From Vulcanimicrobiota bacterium (GTDB taxonomy: Bacteria > Vulcanimicrobiota > Vulcanimicrobiia > Vulcanimicrobiales > Vulcanimicrobiaceae): a stretch of DNA of 64,000 nt. The number at the start of each line of letters is the position of its first letter. Positions within the stretch are counted from its first letter, which is position 1. The position numbers were made by a program, and so were the translations under genes. Shown piece after piece: positions 9,133 to 18,259 of the stretch. The notes beneath the pieces were generated by a model. The model searched no databases, had not been told where the DNA came from, and saw nothing but the letters and a program-made list of their open reading frames with translations. The stretch is from the NCBI GenBank assembly GCA_003161435.1, contig PMOS01000031.1, positions 1 through 64,000 of the forward strand, given 5' to 3'.

Positions 9133-10491
9133 TTACGGTGCCGCGGTCGCGGCCTGCGCCTGCTGCGCGTAGTCCTTGCCGACGATCACGTGCACGGCAC
9201 CGTCTCGGGCGGCGGACTTTACGGTCTGCGGCGTGACGGAAGCTCCCGCGATCCCGATGTCGGCACGTACGCGCGCACCCGCATCGAGCGCCGACGTCCG
9301 AATCAGGGTCGTGTCGTAGGTGAACGAGTCGGCGTTTGCGATTCCGTCGATGACGTAGCCGCGCGTCCGAAGCGTAGCGGCGACAACGTTTGCCGCGCCA
9401 CGGATCCCGCTACCGTTCTCGACCACCACGTGAACCGCCGACGGAATCACCGCCGCAACCGCACGCGTCGGTGGAGCAGGTGCCGGCATCGTCTGGTACG
9501 GGCCGAGGAGATCGGCGACGAGTTGCGTCTTCTGCCGTTCGTTCGGGATCACGGTTTCGCCGTCGAGGGTTTCCTTCGTGTCCACGTAGCCGATCGTATC
9601 GGCGTGCGCGATGTCGGCGATCTTCGCATCTTTGAACGACCAGGCCAGCGCCTTGAGCTCGTCGGTGGTCATGTTCGTCGTGACGTCGCGGCGGAAGACG
9701 CCGATCAGCTGGCCGATGTGGGTGAGATCGTTGAATTTGTCGTGCGTGAGCTTCGCGGCCAGGATGCGCATCACTTGTTGCTGGCGCTTGGTCCGGCACG
9801 GATCGCTGCACTCGTCGTGCCGAAAGCGCGAGTACCCCTGCACCTGCTCGCCGTTCATGTGGTACATCCCCGGCTTGAAGTGGATGTGCAGGTGACCCCA
9901 CGTGTCGTCGTAGTTCATCGTCTCGGTGACCGGTACGTCGATCCCGCCGATCGCGTCGACGAAATCCTTGAGCGCGTTCACCCGCACGACGACGTAGCGG
10001 TCGAAATGGCCGCCGCGAGCATTGACGGGCATTCCGAGGAAATCGCCGATCACGGAATCGGCCAGCTTCACGCCGCCCAGCGAATACGCCCCGTTGATCT
10101 TGGTTTCGCGGCCCTGGATCGTCACGTCGCTGTCGCGCAACACCGAGACGAGGCGCGTGCTCTTGGACGGGAAGTCGATCCCGGCCGCCATGATCGTGTC
10201 GCTGCGCGAGTGGGTGGAGAACGGCTGGTCCTTGTCGTCGTAGTCGTAGTCGATCCCCAGCAGCATCACGTAGATGCGCTCGCGGTGGAAGACTTCTTGC
10301 GGCGTGGGGACGTGCACGATCTGACGCACGATCGCGTCGGTGAACGTCTCCTGATGCGTCACCATCCGCTGCGCAACCGCACCAAAGAACAGACCGACGC
10401 CGATCAGGGCGCACGAGAACACGTACGGGATCGCGCGTCGCCACAGCGATCGGCGCGGCGGCGTCTGGTCCTCGGTGTCAGCGTCTGCCAT
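9133..10491 (-). CDS. LytR-CpsA-Psr (LCP) family cell-wall glycopolymer ligase
   Basis: A 452-aa membrane-anchored enzyme. A basic N-terminus and one helix (about residues 20-40) precede the extracytoplasmic LCP domain, with LLGIDYD, RSDTIM, SVLRDSDVTI and the basic YSRFRHDECSDPCRTKRQQQ segment. A LytR_C-like domain follows (VVVENGSGIRGAANVVAATL). LCP enzymes transfer polyprenyl-linked glycopolymers to peptidoglycan. In this lineage the acceptor and polymer are unknown. The gene ends 61 nt from the TelA operon and seems to be transcribed with the small exported protein upstream. Confidence 0.93.
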   Translation of the reverse strand: MADADTEDQTPPRRSLWRRAIPYVFSCALIGVGLFFGAVAQRMVTHQETFTDAIVRQIVHVPTPQEVFHRERIYVMLLGIDYDYDDKDQPFSTHSRSDTIMAAGIDFPSKSTRLVSVLRDSDVTIQGRETKINGAYSLGGVKLADSVIGDFLGMPVNARGGHFDRYVVVRVNALKDFVDAIGGIDVPVTETMNYDDTWGHLHIHFKPGMYHMNGEQVQGYSRFRHDECSDPCRTKRQQQVMRILAAKLTHDKFNDLTHIGQLIGVFRRDVTTNMTTDELKALAWSFKDAKIADIAHADTIGYVDTKETLDGETVIPNERQKTQLVADLLGPYQTMPAPAPPTRAVAAVIPSAVHVVVENGSGIRGAANVVAATLRTRGYVIDGIANADSFTYDTTLIRTSALDAGARVRADIGIAGASVTPQTVKSAARDGAVHVIVGKDYAQQAQAATAAP

Positions 10492-10530
10492 TGTCCGCTG
10501 ACTATACCCTCGGCGACTCGATTCCTTGAC

Positions 10531-10896
10531 TTACAATTTGCTGGGAAAATCCGCTGACGCGACGCCGGACGGCGCCGACGGGTTGCCGCCGCCGACGCGG
10601 AATCGGCGAACGTCCGACAGACGCCACGTGCGGTGGCGCGTATCCGCCGTGGCGGAGAGCTCCATCCCGGGCTCGATATAGCGCATGCGATCCGCCGGCA
10701 CCGTGCAGGTGACGTCACCGGCATCGACCGTCTCGAGCATCCCGTGGTGCAGAACGATGCGACCGCTTGCTCGGTCGACGGAGATCACGCGGCCGACGAC
10801 CGGCATGAGGTATCCGCGCTGCTCCTGCCCGAGCGCCGCTGGGAAGCCTGACACGAGGGCGCCCAAGACGACGAGCACCCCGACACCGAATCGCAC
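10531..10896 (-). CDS. Small exported CusF-like protein
   Basis: A 121-aa protein with a signal peptide (hydrophobic VGVLVVLGALVSGFPAALG, then cleavage) and one small beta-rich domain. The pattern VGRVISVDRASGRIVLHHG, a charged turn and a second strand pair resembles the OB-like CusF copper-binding fold. However, the Met-rich metal site of CusF is only partly present (ADRMRYIEPGMEL, plus one Cys). The GTG start has an AGGAGG site 6 nt upstream. The gene precedes the LCP enzyme by 39 nt. Fold assignment is tentative and metal binding is unproven. Confidence 0.65.
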   Translation of the reverse strand: MRFGVGVLVVLGALVSGFPAALGQEQRGYLMPVVGRVISVDRASGRIVLHHGMLETVDAGDVTCTVPADRMRYIEPGMELSATADTRHRTWRLSDVRRFRVGGGNPSAPSGVASADFPSKL

Positions 10897-10986
10897 TCCA
10901 GCCTCCTGGCGATGACCGTTCCCAGAATGTTCGGTGATCGACCGCCCCGCCCTACCAGGTTAAGGGACCTTTGCGCTTGGGGCGAG

Positions 10987-11799
10987 CTACATGCGCATTG
11001 CCGCGCTGCCGTGTGCGTCCATATCTTGAATGTGGGCGAGCAAACCGGTCCACACGGCCGGCGAGATCCCGTTGTCGCCGCGGAACGGGTACTGCAGCTC
11101 GAACGTGAGGATCAGCATCGATGCGATGACCCCCGCCACCAAGCCCGTCATGATCAGATGCGTGACGTGATGCGAGGCGCCGAACATGTAACAGAAGACG
11201 ACGACCGCGAACGAGCCGAACAACATGATCGACCACATGAAGCCGGAGACAGCCGGCGATTGGTTCGCCTCGAGCCGCTGATCGCGTTCGGCGTGCAAGC
11301 CGTTGAGCAGCCCGACGATCGTGACTTGAGCGTTTGACTCCGTGTTCGTCTTGGCATCCATCCCGCCGACGTCGGTCGTCGCGTCCATGATGTAGGCAGC
11401 CCCCTGCGGGCCGACGTGTCCCGAGCGCATAGCGGGCCACTCCTCGTTTATCATCAGCTTGACGTAGCCGAGCATGTCCTTGCGCACGGCAGACCGTGCG
11501 CGGGGGTCGAGGCCGACCGCGTCGTGCCAGACTCCGGCGACGTCGGATGCCTCGGCCGCGACGCGGTCCCGCATCGAGTCGTATTGCTGCCACACGACGA
11601 CCGTCACGAAGCCGATCAACACGGCGAACAGCGTCACGATCGTGCCGCTGATGTAGCCGTTGAGATCGTTGTCGTCCAAGAAATTTGCGTCCGCGACGAA
11701 ACGGTGCACGAGCAGTTGACCGCCGCACGCCAGCGCGACGGCGAGCACGACCCCGAGGATGAGGACGAGCGAGGACGGCAGCGCATAAAGAGCGGTCAT
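10987..11799 (-). CDS. DUF4239 (bestrophin-like) membrane protein
   Basis: A 270-aa integral membrane protein with two helices at the N-terminus (LPSSLVLILGVVLAVALACG and the segment around GTIVTLFAVLIGFVTVVVW) and two at the C-terminus, with a soluble helical segment between them. This 2+2 layout with a WQQYDSMRDRVAAEA helix is typical of DUF4239, a family related in architecture to bestrophin channels. Its ATG overlaps the TGA of flhA (ATGA), so it is translationally coupled to the flagellar export operon, although the family has no known flagellar role. Confidence 0.8.
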   Translation of the reverse strand: MTALYALPSSLVLILGVVLAVALACGGQLLVHRFVADANFLDDNDLNGYISGTIVTLFAVLIGFVTVVVWQQYDSMRDRVAAEASDVAGVWHDAVGLDPRARSAVRKDMLGYVKLMINEEWPAMRSGHVGPQGAAYIMDATTDVGGMDAKTNTESNAQVTIVGLLNGLHAERDQRLEANQSPAVSGFMWSIMLFGSFAVVVFCYMFGASHHVTHLIMTGLVAGVIASMLILTFELQYPFRGDNGISPAVWTGLLAHIQDMDAHGSAAMRM

Positions 11800-13874
11800 G
11801 CCACGCGATCCTCCGTCGCCGCCCGGAGGGCCTGCTCGCCGGCACGACACGGGCCTGCGATGCCGGCCGGTTCGAGCGCGACTTCCGGCGGCAGCTCGGC
11901 GTAGGCGTACACGGGCGTACCGGGAGCGCTGCGTTCGAGGAACTCCGCCAGCAGCGGGCGCAGCGGTGCGGTGACGACGACCGCGTGCGGTGCGTTCGCG
12001 GGGTCGGCGGCGTAGCGGGCGATCGTCTCGCGCACGTGCAGGGCCGTCGCGGGATCGGGAGCGAGGCCGCCGTCACTCGACCACATTCGCGCCAGCTCGG
12101 CCTCGAACTCCGGCGCGAAGATCAGCGGGCGCAAACGGACGATGCCGTCACGGCGCAGTTGCTGTGGGACGATGACGCGCCGCGCCGCCTCCGCCAGATC
12201 GCGCGGATCGCGCGTCGTCGCGGCGGCGTCGACCAGCGTCTCGAACACGGCGATCGGATCGCGCGGCCAAGCGCGCTCGCGCAAGAGATGGACGAACGCG
12301 CGGTGCGCGACGGCGACCGGCAGCAGGTCCGTGCCGACGTCCTTCACCACCGACGGCACCGACGCACGCAGGTGCTCGACTAGCGTCTGGAACTCTTGGC
12401 GGCCGAACAACTCCGCCGCGTACGTGCGCGCCGCTTCGGCGAGGTGCGAACCCACGATCGAGATCGCGTCGAACGTCAGCGCACCGGCCTGCAGCGCGCG
12501 TTCGCGTTCGTCGTCGCCGATCCAGCGCGCGTCGAGGCCGTAGACGGGCTCGGTCGTCGGCTCACCCCCGACGCGCGCGAGCACGTCGGGGTTCCCGACG
12601 GCAACCAGCCGGTCGAGCCGCACCACGCCCTGCGCGACGACGCGGTCGCGCACCCGCAGCGCGTAGGTGCGCGGATCGCGCAGCGGGTCGTCACGCAGAC
12701 GCACGCCCGGGATCACGATCCCGGTCTCCGCCGCCAAGGCACGCCGCACGTCGGCCACGCGGTCGAGCAGCGCGTCACTGTTCGGCGGGACCAGCAGCGA
12801 GTACAGGTCCGCGCCGACGTCGATCGCGAGCGCGTCGACGCCGACCAGACCGAAGGCCGTCTCGGGACGCCGGACGGCCTCGCGGCGTCGCCGTTCGTTC
12901 GCCGCACGCACCTCGGCCTCGACGCGCGTGCGCTGCCGCTGGGCCAGCATCGCGCCGCCGAACGCGACGACTCCCAGCGAGGCGAACAGCGGTCCGGGGA
13001 ACGACGGCACGAAGGCCAGCGCGAACACCAGCACCGCGGCGACGCGCAGCACGTCGGGTCGCGCCATGAGCTGCGCGGCGAGGTCGACGCCCAGGGCGCC
13101 GTCGCCGGCGACGCGGGTGACCATCAACCCCATCGCGGTGGAGATCAGAAAAGCCGGCAACGTGGTGAGCAACGCGTTGCCGATCGACAGGATCGCGTAC
13201 GTCTCGATCGCTTCGAGCGGCGCCATCGCGTGATAGAGCGTACCGACCGCGATGCCGCCGGCGAGGTTCAGCGCGACGATCGCCAGCGCGGCGACCGCGT
13301 CGCCCTTGACGAACTTCCCCGCGCCGTCCATCGCCGCGTAGAAATCGGCCTCGCGCTGGACCCGGGCGCGCTTGCGCCGCGCGACGTCGGCGTCGAGCAA
13401 GCCGGCGTGCAGGTCGGCATCGATCGCCATCTGCTTGCCCGGCATCGCGTCGAGCGTGAAGCGCGCGCAGACTTCCGCGACCCGCTGCGCGCCGCTGGCG
13501 ATCACGACGAACTGGATGATGATCAAGATCGCGAACACGATCAGCCCGACGACCACGTTGCCGCGCACGACGAACTGGCCGAAGGCCGGGATCAGCGCGC
13601 CGACGCCGCCGGGTTCGTGCCCCTGCGTGAGGATCAGCCGCGTCGCGCTCACGTCGAGCGCGAGCCGAAACAGCGTAGCCAGCAAGAGCGTCGGCGCGAA
13701 CGCCGAGAACTCCAGCGGCTCCTCGACCCGCAGGCTGATGAGCAGCATCAGCGACGAGCCGAAGACGTTGAGCGCGAGCAACGCATCGAGCAGCGGCGGC
13801 GGCAGCGGGACGATCAGGATCGCGACGACGCCCAGCACGGCGACCGCGAACGCGCTGGTGAGACGGTTCGTCAT
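11796..13874 (-). CDS. flhA: Flagellar biosynthesis protein FlhA
   Basis: A 692-aa export-gate component at full family length. The N-terminal half has about eight membrane helices with FHIPEP-family signatures (LALDVSATRLIL, DAMPGKQMAIDADL, DFYAAMDGAGKFVKGDA). The C-terminal half is the cytoplasmic ring domain that receives chaperone-substrate complexes. It is needed for proton-driven export of rod, hook and filament subunits. The gene overlaps flhB upstream and the DUF4239 gene downstream, in the order fliQ-fliR-flhB-flhA-DUF4239. Confidence 0.96.
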   Translation of the reverse strand: MTNRLTSAFAVAVLGVVAILIVPLPPPLLDALLALNVFGSSLMLLISLRVEEPLEFSAFAPTLLLATLFRLALDVSATRLILTQGHEPGGVGALIPAFGQFVVRGNVVVGLIVFAILIIIQFVVIASGAQRVAEVCARFTLDAMPGKQMAIDADLHAGLLDADVARRKRARVQREADFYAAMDGAGKFVKGDAVAALAIVALNLAGGIAVGTLYHAMAPLEAIETYAILSIGNALLTTLPAFLISTAMGLMVTRVAGDGALGVDLAAQLMARPDVLRVAAVLVFALAFVPSFPGPLFASLGVVAFGGAMLAQRQRTRVEAEVRAANERRRREAVRRPETAFGLVGVDALAIDVGADLYSLLVPPNSDALLDRVADVRRALAAETGIVIPGVRLRDDPLRDPRTYALRVRDRVVAQGVVRLDRLVAVGNPDVLARVGGEPTTEPVYGLDARWIGDDERERALQAGALTFDAISIVGSHLAEAARTYAAELFGRQEFQTLVEHLRASVPSVVKDVGTDLLPVAVAHRAFVHLLRERAWPRDPIAVFETLVDAAATTRDPRDLAEAARRVIVPQQLRRDGIVRLRPLIFAPEFEAELARMWSSDGGLAPDPATALHVRETIARYAADPANAPHAVVVTAPLRPLLAEFLERSAPGTPVYAYAELPPEVALEPAGIAGPCRAGEQALRAATEDRVA

Positions 13875-14890
13875 CCGTGGACGCCCTCGCGGGCGAGCGC
13901 GGCTATGACCTGCGCCACGGCGACGTAGGCGTCGGCCGGGATCGCGCGACCGCTCTCACCCTGCGCGTAGAGCAAACGCGCCAGCGCAACGTCCTCCACG
14001 ATCGGGATCGCGCATTCTCGCGCGATCGCGCGCACGCGCAACGCCGCGTCGTCGAGCGCGCGCACCAGGACTTCCGGGACCGGCACGGCCGGCGGCGCAT
14101 AGCGCAGCGCGACCGCGACGTGGGCGGGATTCACGACGACGAACGACGCCTCGCGCGTGCGCCCGATCGCGCCCCTCACGATCGCCCGGTGGGTGCCCTT
14201 GCGCCGAGCCCGCGCCTGCGGGTCGCCTTCATTCTCCTTGGCGTCGCGCTTGATCTCGTGCAGCGACATCTTCAAGCCACGCAGCCAACGGCGCCGCGCC
14301 AACGCGTAGTCTGCGACCGCGAAAGCAATGCCGACCGCGAACGCCGCGCCACAGGCGCGCAGCGCTGCCGCCGCCACCAGCCCAGCCGCGGCGGCCGGCG
14401 TGCCCAGGACGACACCCGCGCCGACGACTTCGAGCACCGATGGGGCGATCGCAGCCAGCGCGGCCACGAACCCGATCGCCGCGCGGGTGACGGCGACCGC
14501 GGTTTCACCGCCGACCATGCGCTTGAGCCCGGCGACCGCGTCGAGCCGCTTGAGCTCGACCTTCAGCCCCGCGAAGTGCAGGCCGCCGCGTTGCACCAGC
14601 GATGCGCTTGTCCCGGCGAGGGCGGCGGCGACCGCCGGCAGCAACGCGGCAATGGCGACGCCGGCCAACGCCGGCGGCGGCCCATGCACGAGCGGATGCG
14701 CGGCGATATCGTGCAGCGCGGCGACGACCGCGCTCGCACCGAGCGGAACCGCGAGCATCGTGACCAGCGTCGCCGCGCCGAACGCCGCCATCCCGCTCAA
14801 CTCGGCCGACTGCGCGATGTTGCCTTCGCGTTTCGCGCGCTCACGCCGCGAAGGCGTCGCGTCGAAGCGTTGGTCGTCCGAACCGCTCAC
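13871..14890 (-). CDS. flhB: Flagellar export switch protein FlhB
   Basis: A 339-aa substrate-specificity switch of the export gate. The start is GTG at 14890, in a GTGA overlap with fliR, giving SGSDDQRFDATPSRRERAKREG, the usual FlhB opening. Four membrane helices follow, then the linker LHEIKRDAKENEGDPQ. The autocleavage site normally reads NPTH; here it reads NPAH (VVVNPAHVAVALRY). Asn and Pro, which carry out the cleavage, are retained, so it may still self-cleave. The rest of the C-terminal domain looks intact. Confidence 0.94.
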   Translation of the reverse strand: MSGSDDQRFDATPSRRERAKREGNIAQSAELSGMAAFGAATLVTMLAVPLGASAVVAALHDIAAHPLVHGPPPALAGVAIAALLPAVAAALAGTSASLVQRGGLHFAGLKVELKRLDAVAGLKRMVGGETAVAVTRAAIGFVAALAAIAPSVLEVVGAGVVLGTPAAAAGLVAAAALRACGAAFAVGIAFAVADYALARRRWLRGLKMSLHEIKRDAKENEGDPQARARRKGTHRAIVRGAIGRTREASFVVVNPAHVAVALRYAPPAVPVPEVLVRALDDAALRVRAIARECAIPIVEDVALARLLYAQGESGRAIPADAYVAVAQVIAALAREGVHG

Positions 14891-15603
14891 GGCGCGCTCC
14901 AGGGGACGACCAGCCACGGGTGCGCGCCAAGTGGGGCGAGCGCCGCCAGCGTCGCGATCGTAACCACCAAGCCGGCCGCGAACACCGCCGGAAACGCGAC
15001 GGTGAAGCTCGAGAACCTCGGCACGACGCGCGCGACCGCGGCGAGCGAGAGCTGCAGGGCAGCGGCAACGGCGATCGCGGGCGCCGCGACGAGGAATGCA
15101 GCGCGCAAGATCGTGGCCGGCAGCGCGAGCGCGTAACGCATCCAGCCCGCGTCGTCGACGAACGCGCCGGGCGCGATGTGCGCGAACGAGCCGGCGAACG
15201 CGCGAACGACCGGCACCCATCCGTCGAGCAACACGAACGCAGCGAGGAACACCGACGACCACAGCCGGCCGAACGCCTGCGCGCTGGTCACGTGCGCGCC
15301 CGGCACGCTGCCGCGCACGCCGAGATAGTCGTCGATGGTGCGGCCGGCGAAGTACGCACCGTCGTACAGCAGCGACGCGCCGAAGCCGATCGCCGCGCCG
15401 AGCGCAAAGTCACCCGCGACCGCGATCGTGAACGCGGTCAGTTCCAGCCCGCGCACGGGCGCGATCGACGGTGCGACGACCAGCGCCAAAGCGAACGCGA
15501 ACGCCGCTCGCACGGCTGACGGAACGGACGGGTGCGCGAAACCCGGCGCGCGCGCAACGAGCCCGGCCGCGCGCGCGAACACCAGCAGCGTCGTCTGCGT
15601 CAC
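14887..15603 (-). CDS. fliR: Flagellar biosynthesis protein FliR
   Basis: A 238-aa membrane protein of the FliPQR export channel. The start is GTG at 15603, in a GTGA overlap with fliQ; an upstream extension of 18 codons looks like read-through of fliQ sequence. Several hydrophobic helices and the conserved GFGASLLYDGAYFAGRTID segment match FliR. It is slightly shorter than the usual 250-260 aa. The gene order fliQ-fliR-flhB-flhA supports the call. Confidence 0.93.
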   Translation of the reverse strand: MTQTTLLVFARAAGLVARAPGFAHPSVPSAVRAAFAFALALVVAPSIAPVRGLELTAFTIAVAGDFALGAAIGFGASLLYDGAYFAGRTIDDYLGVRGSVPGAHVTSAQAFGRLWSSVFLAAFVLLDGWVPVVRAFAGSFAHIAPGAFVDDAGWMRYALALPATILRAAFLVAAPAIAVAAALQLSLAAVARVVPRFSSFTVAFPAVFAAGLVVTIATLAALAPLGAHPWLVVPWSAP

Positions 15604-15866
15604 CCGCGCACCAGCAGCGGCATCGTCGCGACGGCCTCGCGGAACAGCGCGGCGCACAGGCCCAAGCCGAAGTGTCCGAACATCGCCAACATCGCGGCGA
15701 CGGCGAGCATCTTGGGGAGCATCGTGAGGGTCTGCTCTTGAACTTGCGTCGCCGCTTGCACGATCGCAACCACCGTGCCGACCGCCGTAGCGACGAGCAA
15801 GATCGGCAACGTGATCAGCGCGGTGACGAGCAGCGCGTCACGCAGCAGTCCGTCGAAGCCCTCCAC
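15600..15866 (-). CDS. fliQ: Flagellar biosynthesis protein FliQ
   Basis: An 88-aa protein with two membrane hairpin helices (ALLVTALITLPILLVATAVG and MLAVAAMLAMFGHFGLGLCA) joined by VQAATQVQEQTLTMLPKML, a classic FliQ loop. It forms part of the FliPQR channel. The start is GTG at 15866. This is the first gene of its unit: its normal neighbour fliP lies 19 kb away at 35140-35799. A CGGTAAC element sits 23 nt upstream (15889-15895). Confidence 0.95.
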   Translation of the reverse strand: MEGFDGLLRDALLVTALITLPILLVATAVGTVVAIVQAATQVQEQTLTMLPKMLAVAAMLAMFGHFGLGLCAALFREAVATMPLLVRG

Positions 15867-15888
15867 CCGCGCATGATCGCGCGGATGT

Positions 15889-15895
15889 GTTACCG
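15889..15895 (-). promoter_or_regulatory. CGGTAAC element upstream of fliQ
   Basis: The minus strand reads CGGTAACACA here. The same heptamer occurs upstream of fliP (35845), the fliK-like gene (39609) and the first gene of the fliF-fliI operon (45897). It may be a promoter element or operator shared by the flagellar units; this is inference from position. Confidence 0.4.
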
Positions 15896-15932
15896 GGCCG
15901 TTACAACGCTTGGGTTATAGCCTGCGAGCGCG

Positions 15933-16874
15933 CTACTCCGAAACCACCGAGAGGCCCGCGACGATGTGGCCGGTGACGACGCGGCCGACCGCGGTGTCGC
16001 CGCTGACCGACATGATCTGGATCTTCCCGACCGTCTCGTTGGCGGTCAACATGCGCCCGCTGTCGGGGTCCTTGATCTGCTTCACCTTGACGACGTCGAA
16101 GAATGCGCCGATGGTCACGCCCTTGGTCGCGCCGATGTTGATGATGATGTTGGTGCCGTCCACGTCGATCACGCGACCGGTGAGGCTCGGCGGAGCCGGA
16201 CCGCCGATGAACTTGCTGGGATCGAGATGCTGCGCAATCAAGATCGCTTCGTCGTTGATGAGGTGACCCATCGACGAGTTGACGAACTGCTGGTTCGAGT
16301 AGCCGCCGGCGGTGTAGCCGGAGAAACCTGAGCCGCTGATCGAGGTCGCGCTCTCGGTCTTCTCGTCGCTGAACGACTGCACGATGCGCCCCGTCTGCGC
16401 GTCGACGACCTTCACCGCGACCTTGATCGTCGTGCGGCTGGTCTTCACGCCGCCGAGGATCCCGCCCGCGACGCCACCGATGAGCCCACCGGCACCTGCG
16501 CCGCTCTGGCCGGTCTGGTCGAGCTCGATCACGTTGCCGGAGATGAGGAACCGCGCGCCGATCAGACGCCCCGCCGAGATCGCCGTCGTGGGATCGACCT
16601 CACCGCTCGCGTTGAGCTTGTGCTCGGAGAGCGTCGAGTCGAGGCTCTTGCGGTCCATCACGTCGAACTTGCCGCCGTTGACGATCTGATCGGTGAGCAG
16701 ATCGGAGAGCGCGACGCCGGGTTGGAAGTTACCGTACGAACTTCCGGTGAGTCCGGCGGTGCCGAAGTCGAGCACGGCGATGCGAGGCCCCGCGGCATCG
16801 ACCGATTGCGGCGCGCCGAATACGGAGACGGCAAGCAGCGCGGCTGCTGTGAACGCGAAGAGAGTGCGACGCAC
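15933..16874 (-). CDS. Exported CsgG-family protein
   Basis: A 313-aa exported protein. GTG at 16874 follows a strong AGGAGGT site (minus strand, 16881-16887), and a signal peptide (RTLFAFTAAALLAVSVFG) ends at an AxA-type site near VDAAG. The mature part resembles CsgG/curli-assembly proteins (RIAVLDFGTAG, LSDLLTDQIVNGGKFDVMDR, then a Gly-rich hairpin segment, GGLIGGVAGGILGGV). Its C-terminal region, with ITGRVIDVDG-like strands, resembles the FlgT C-terminal domain. No lipobox is present, unlike true CsgG. It could form an envelope oligomer; the partner is unknown. Confidence 0.82.
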   Translation of the reverse strand: MRRTLFAFTAAALLAVSVFGAPQSVDAAGPRIAVLDFGTAGLTGSSYGNFQPGVALSDLLTDQIVNGGKFDVMDRKSLDSTLSEHKLNASGEVDPTTAISAGRLIGARFLISGNVIELDQTGQSGAGAGGLIGGVAGGILGGVKTSRTTIKVAVKVVDAQTGRIVQSFSDEKTESATSISGSGFSGYTAGGYSNQQFVNSSMGHLINDEAILIAQHLDPSKFIGGPAPPSLTGRVIDVDGTNIIINIGATKGVTIGAFFDVVKVKQIKDPDSGRMLTANETVGKIQIMSVSGDTAVGRVVTGHIVAGLSVVSE

Positions 16875-16988
16875 GATACGACCTCCTAAGGAATGCTCAC
16901 GCCGGCGTAAGGACGGAGCGTTCACTTGTTCTTTCCGCCCCGTCGGCCCCTGCCTCGGTCCGCCTGACTGCCCTACCTCACGCCGAGT

Positions 16989-17867
16989 CTACCAGGCGCG
17001 GCGGGCGGCCATGAGCGCCGAGACGACGGCCCGGGTCGCCGGCGAGCGGTTGAGGGTGTAGAAATGCACCCCGGGGGCGCCACGCGCGAGCAGGTCGGCG
17101 ACCTGAAGGGTCATGTACGCGACGCCGAGATCGACGATCGCGTTGGGATCGTCCCTCCGCAGCTCGAGCTCGCTCCGTAGGCTGGGTGGGATCGTCGCCC
17201 CGCACTGTCGCGTGAAGCGGTCGATCTGATCGAAGTTGGTGATCGGCATGATCCCGGGCAGGATCGGCACCGTGATCCCCCAGCTGCGCGCGCGCTCGAT
17301 GAACTCGAAGTACCGCGCGTTGTCGAAGAACAGCTGGGTGACCAAGAACTCCGCTCCCGCGCGCACCTTCGCCGAGAGCGCGGCGAGGTCGGCGTCGAGG
17401 CTGGCCGCCTCCGGGTGCTTCTCGGGATAGCATGCGCCCCCGACGCAGAACGGAAACCCCGCCTTGAGCATCGCGATGAGGTCGCTGGCGTAGCGCAGGC
17501 CGCCTTCGACGACGACGTACTCCGTCGTCCCGCGCGGCGGATCGCCGCGCAACGCCATGATGTTCTCGATCCCGGCGCGCCGCAGGTCGGTGAGCAGCTC
17601 GCGCAGCTCGCCCGCCGTCGACCCGCCGCACGTGACGTGCGCCATCACATCGAAGCCGGCGTCGCTGCGCAGCCGCTTCGCGACATCGACCGTGCGCGTC
17701 CGCGTCGACCCGCCGGCGCCGTACGTGATCGAGACGAACCCGGGATCGAGCGGCTTGAGCGCCTCGATCGTCGCCAGGAGATTCCGCTCGGCGGCGTCGT
17801 CCTTGGGCGGAAAGAACTCGAACGAGAAAAACGGCCGCCGCGTGTGGAGCTTCTCCGAGATCCGCAC
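16989..17867 (-). CDS. metF: 5,10-methylenetetrahydrofolate reductase
   Basis: A 292-aa flavoenzyme reducing 5,10-methylene-THF to 5-methyl-THF for methionine synthesis. Family landmarks are FFSFEFFPPKDD, FVSITYGAGGST, ALRGDPPRG, FLVTQLFFDNARYFEF and LPGIMPITNF. It is full length for bacterial MetF. The start is GTG at 17867, directly after an in-frame TAG. It stands alone on the minus strand, divergent from the giant-protein cluster. Confidence 0.96.
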   Translation of the reverse strand: MRISEKLHTRRPFFSFEFFPPKDDAAERNLLATIEALKPLDPGFVSITYGAGGSTRTRTVDVAKRLRSDAGFDVMAHVTCGGSTAGELRELLTDLRRAGIENIMALRGDPPRGTTEYVVVEGGLRYASDLIAMLKAGFPFCVGGACYPEKHPEAASLDADLAALSAKVRAGAEFLVTQLFFDNARYFEFIERARSWGITVPILPGIMPITNFDQIDRFTRQCGATIPPSLRSELELRRDDPNAIVDLGVAYMTLQVADLLARGAPGVHFYTLNRSPATRAVVSALMAARRAW

Positions 17868-18259
17868 CTAGCGCCCCATCACCGAGCCGCGCCCACGATC
17901 GTCACCCGAACCCGCTTCCGCGCCCGAATGGCCGGCACCGTCCGGGCCGTGTCCAGCAGAGCGGCCTTTGCAGTCTTTGGACATATGTGCTCGAGGTTGA
18001 AGCACGCCGGCGAAGTCGCACCGAGCCGCCGGCCCCGGACGAGCCATGATGAAGCCGGACCGACGTCAACACGATCGTTCGAAGGCCGCGAACGACAAAT
18101 GACGCGGAAGAACAGAAGACATCGTGAACGCGATGTGAACCGCGAAGCGCGACGCCGTGGCCGTTGACAAACCTCTTCGCACCGATCATCATTCTGCTCT
18201 GGCCACCACGTCTCTGTGTCGAGGCCGTACTTTCTCTGCGAGTGGGAGTTGTACAAATC
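17868..18259. promoter_or_regulatory. 392-nt divergent intergenic region upstream of the giant cluster
   Basis: No convincing gene is seen on either strand. It should hold the metF promoter and the promoter of the plus-strand cluster. A consensus -35 box TTGACA lies at 18164-18169, but no good -10 box stands at the right distance (CATCAT at 18187-18192 is the best). A small inverted repeat TCGTTCG-7 nt-CGAACGA spans 18075-18095, about 70 nt upstream of the -35 box. Confidence 0.4.

Noticed and set aside
15933..16874. CsgG-like protein as the secretion pore for the giant cluster
   Set aside because: It is on the other strand, separated by metF, lacks the CsgG lipobox, and no evidence links it to the cluster.
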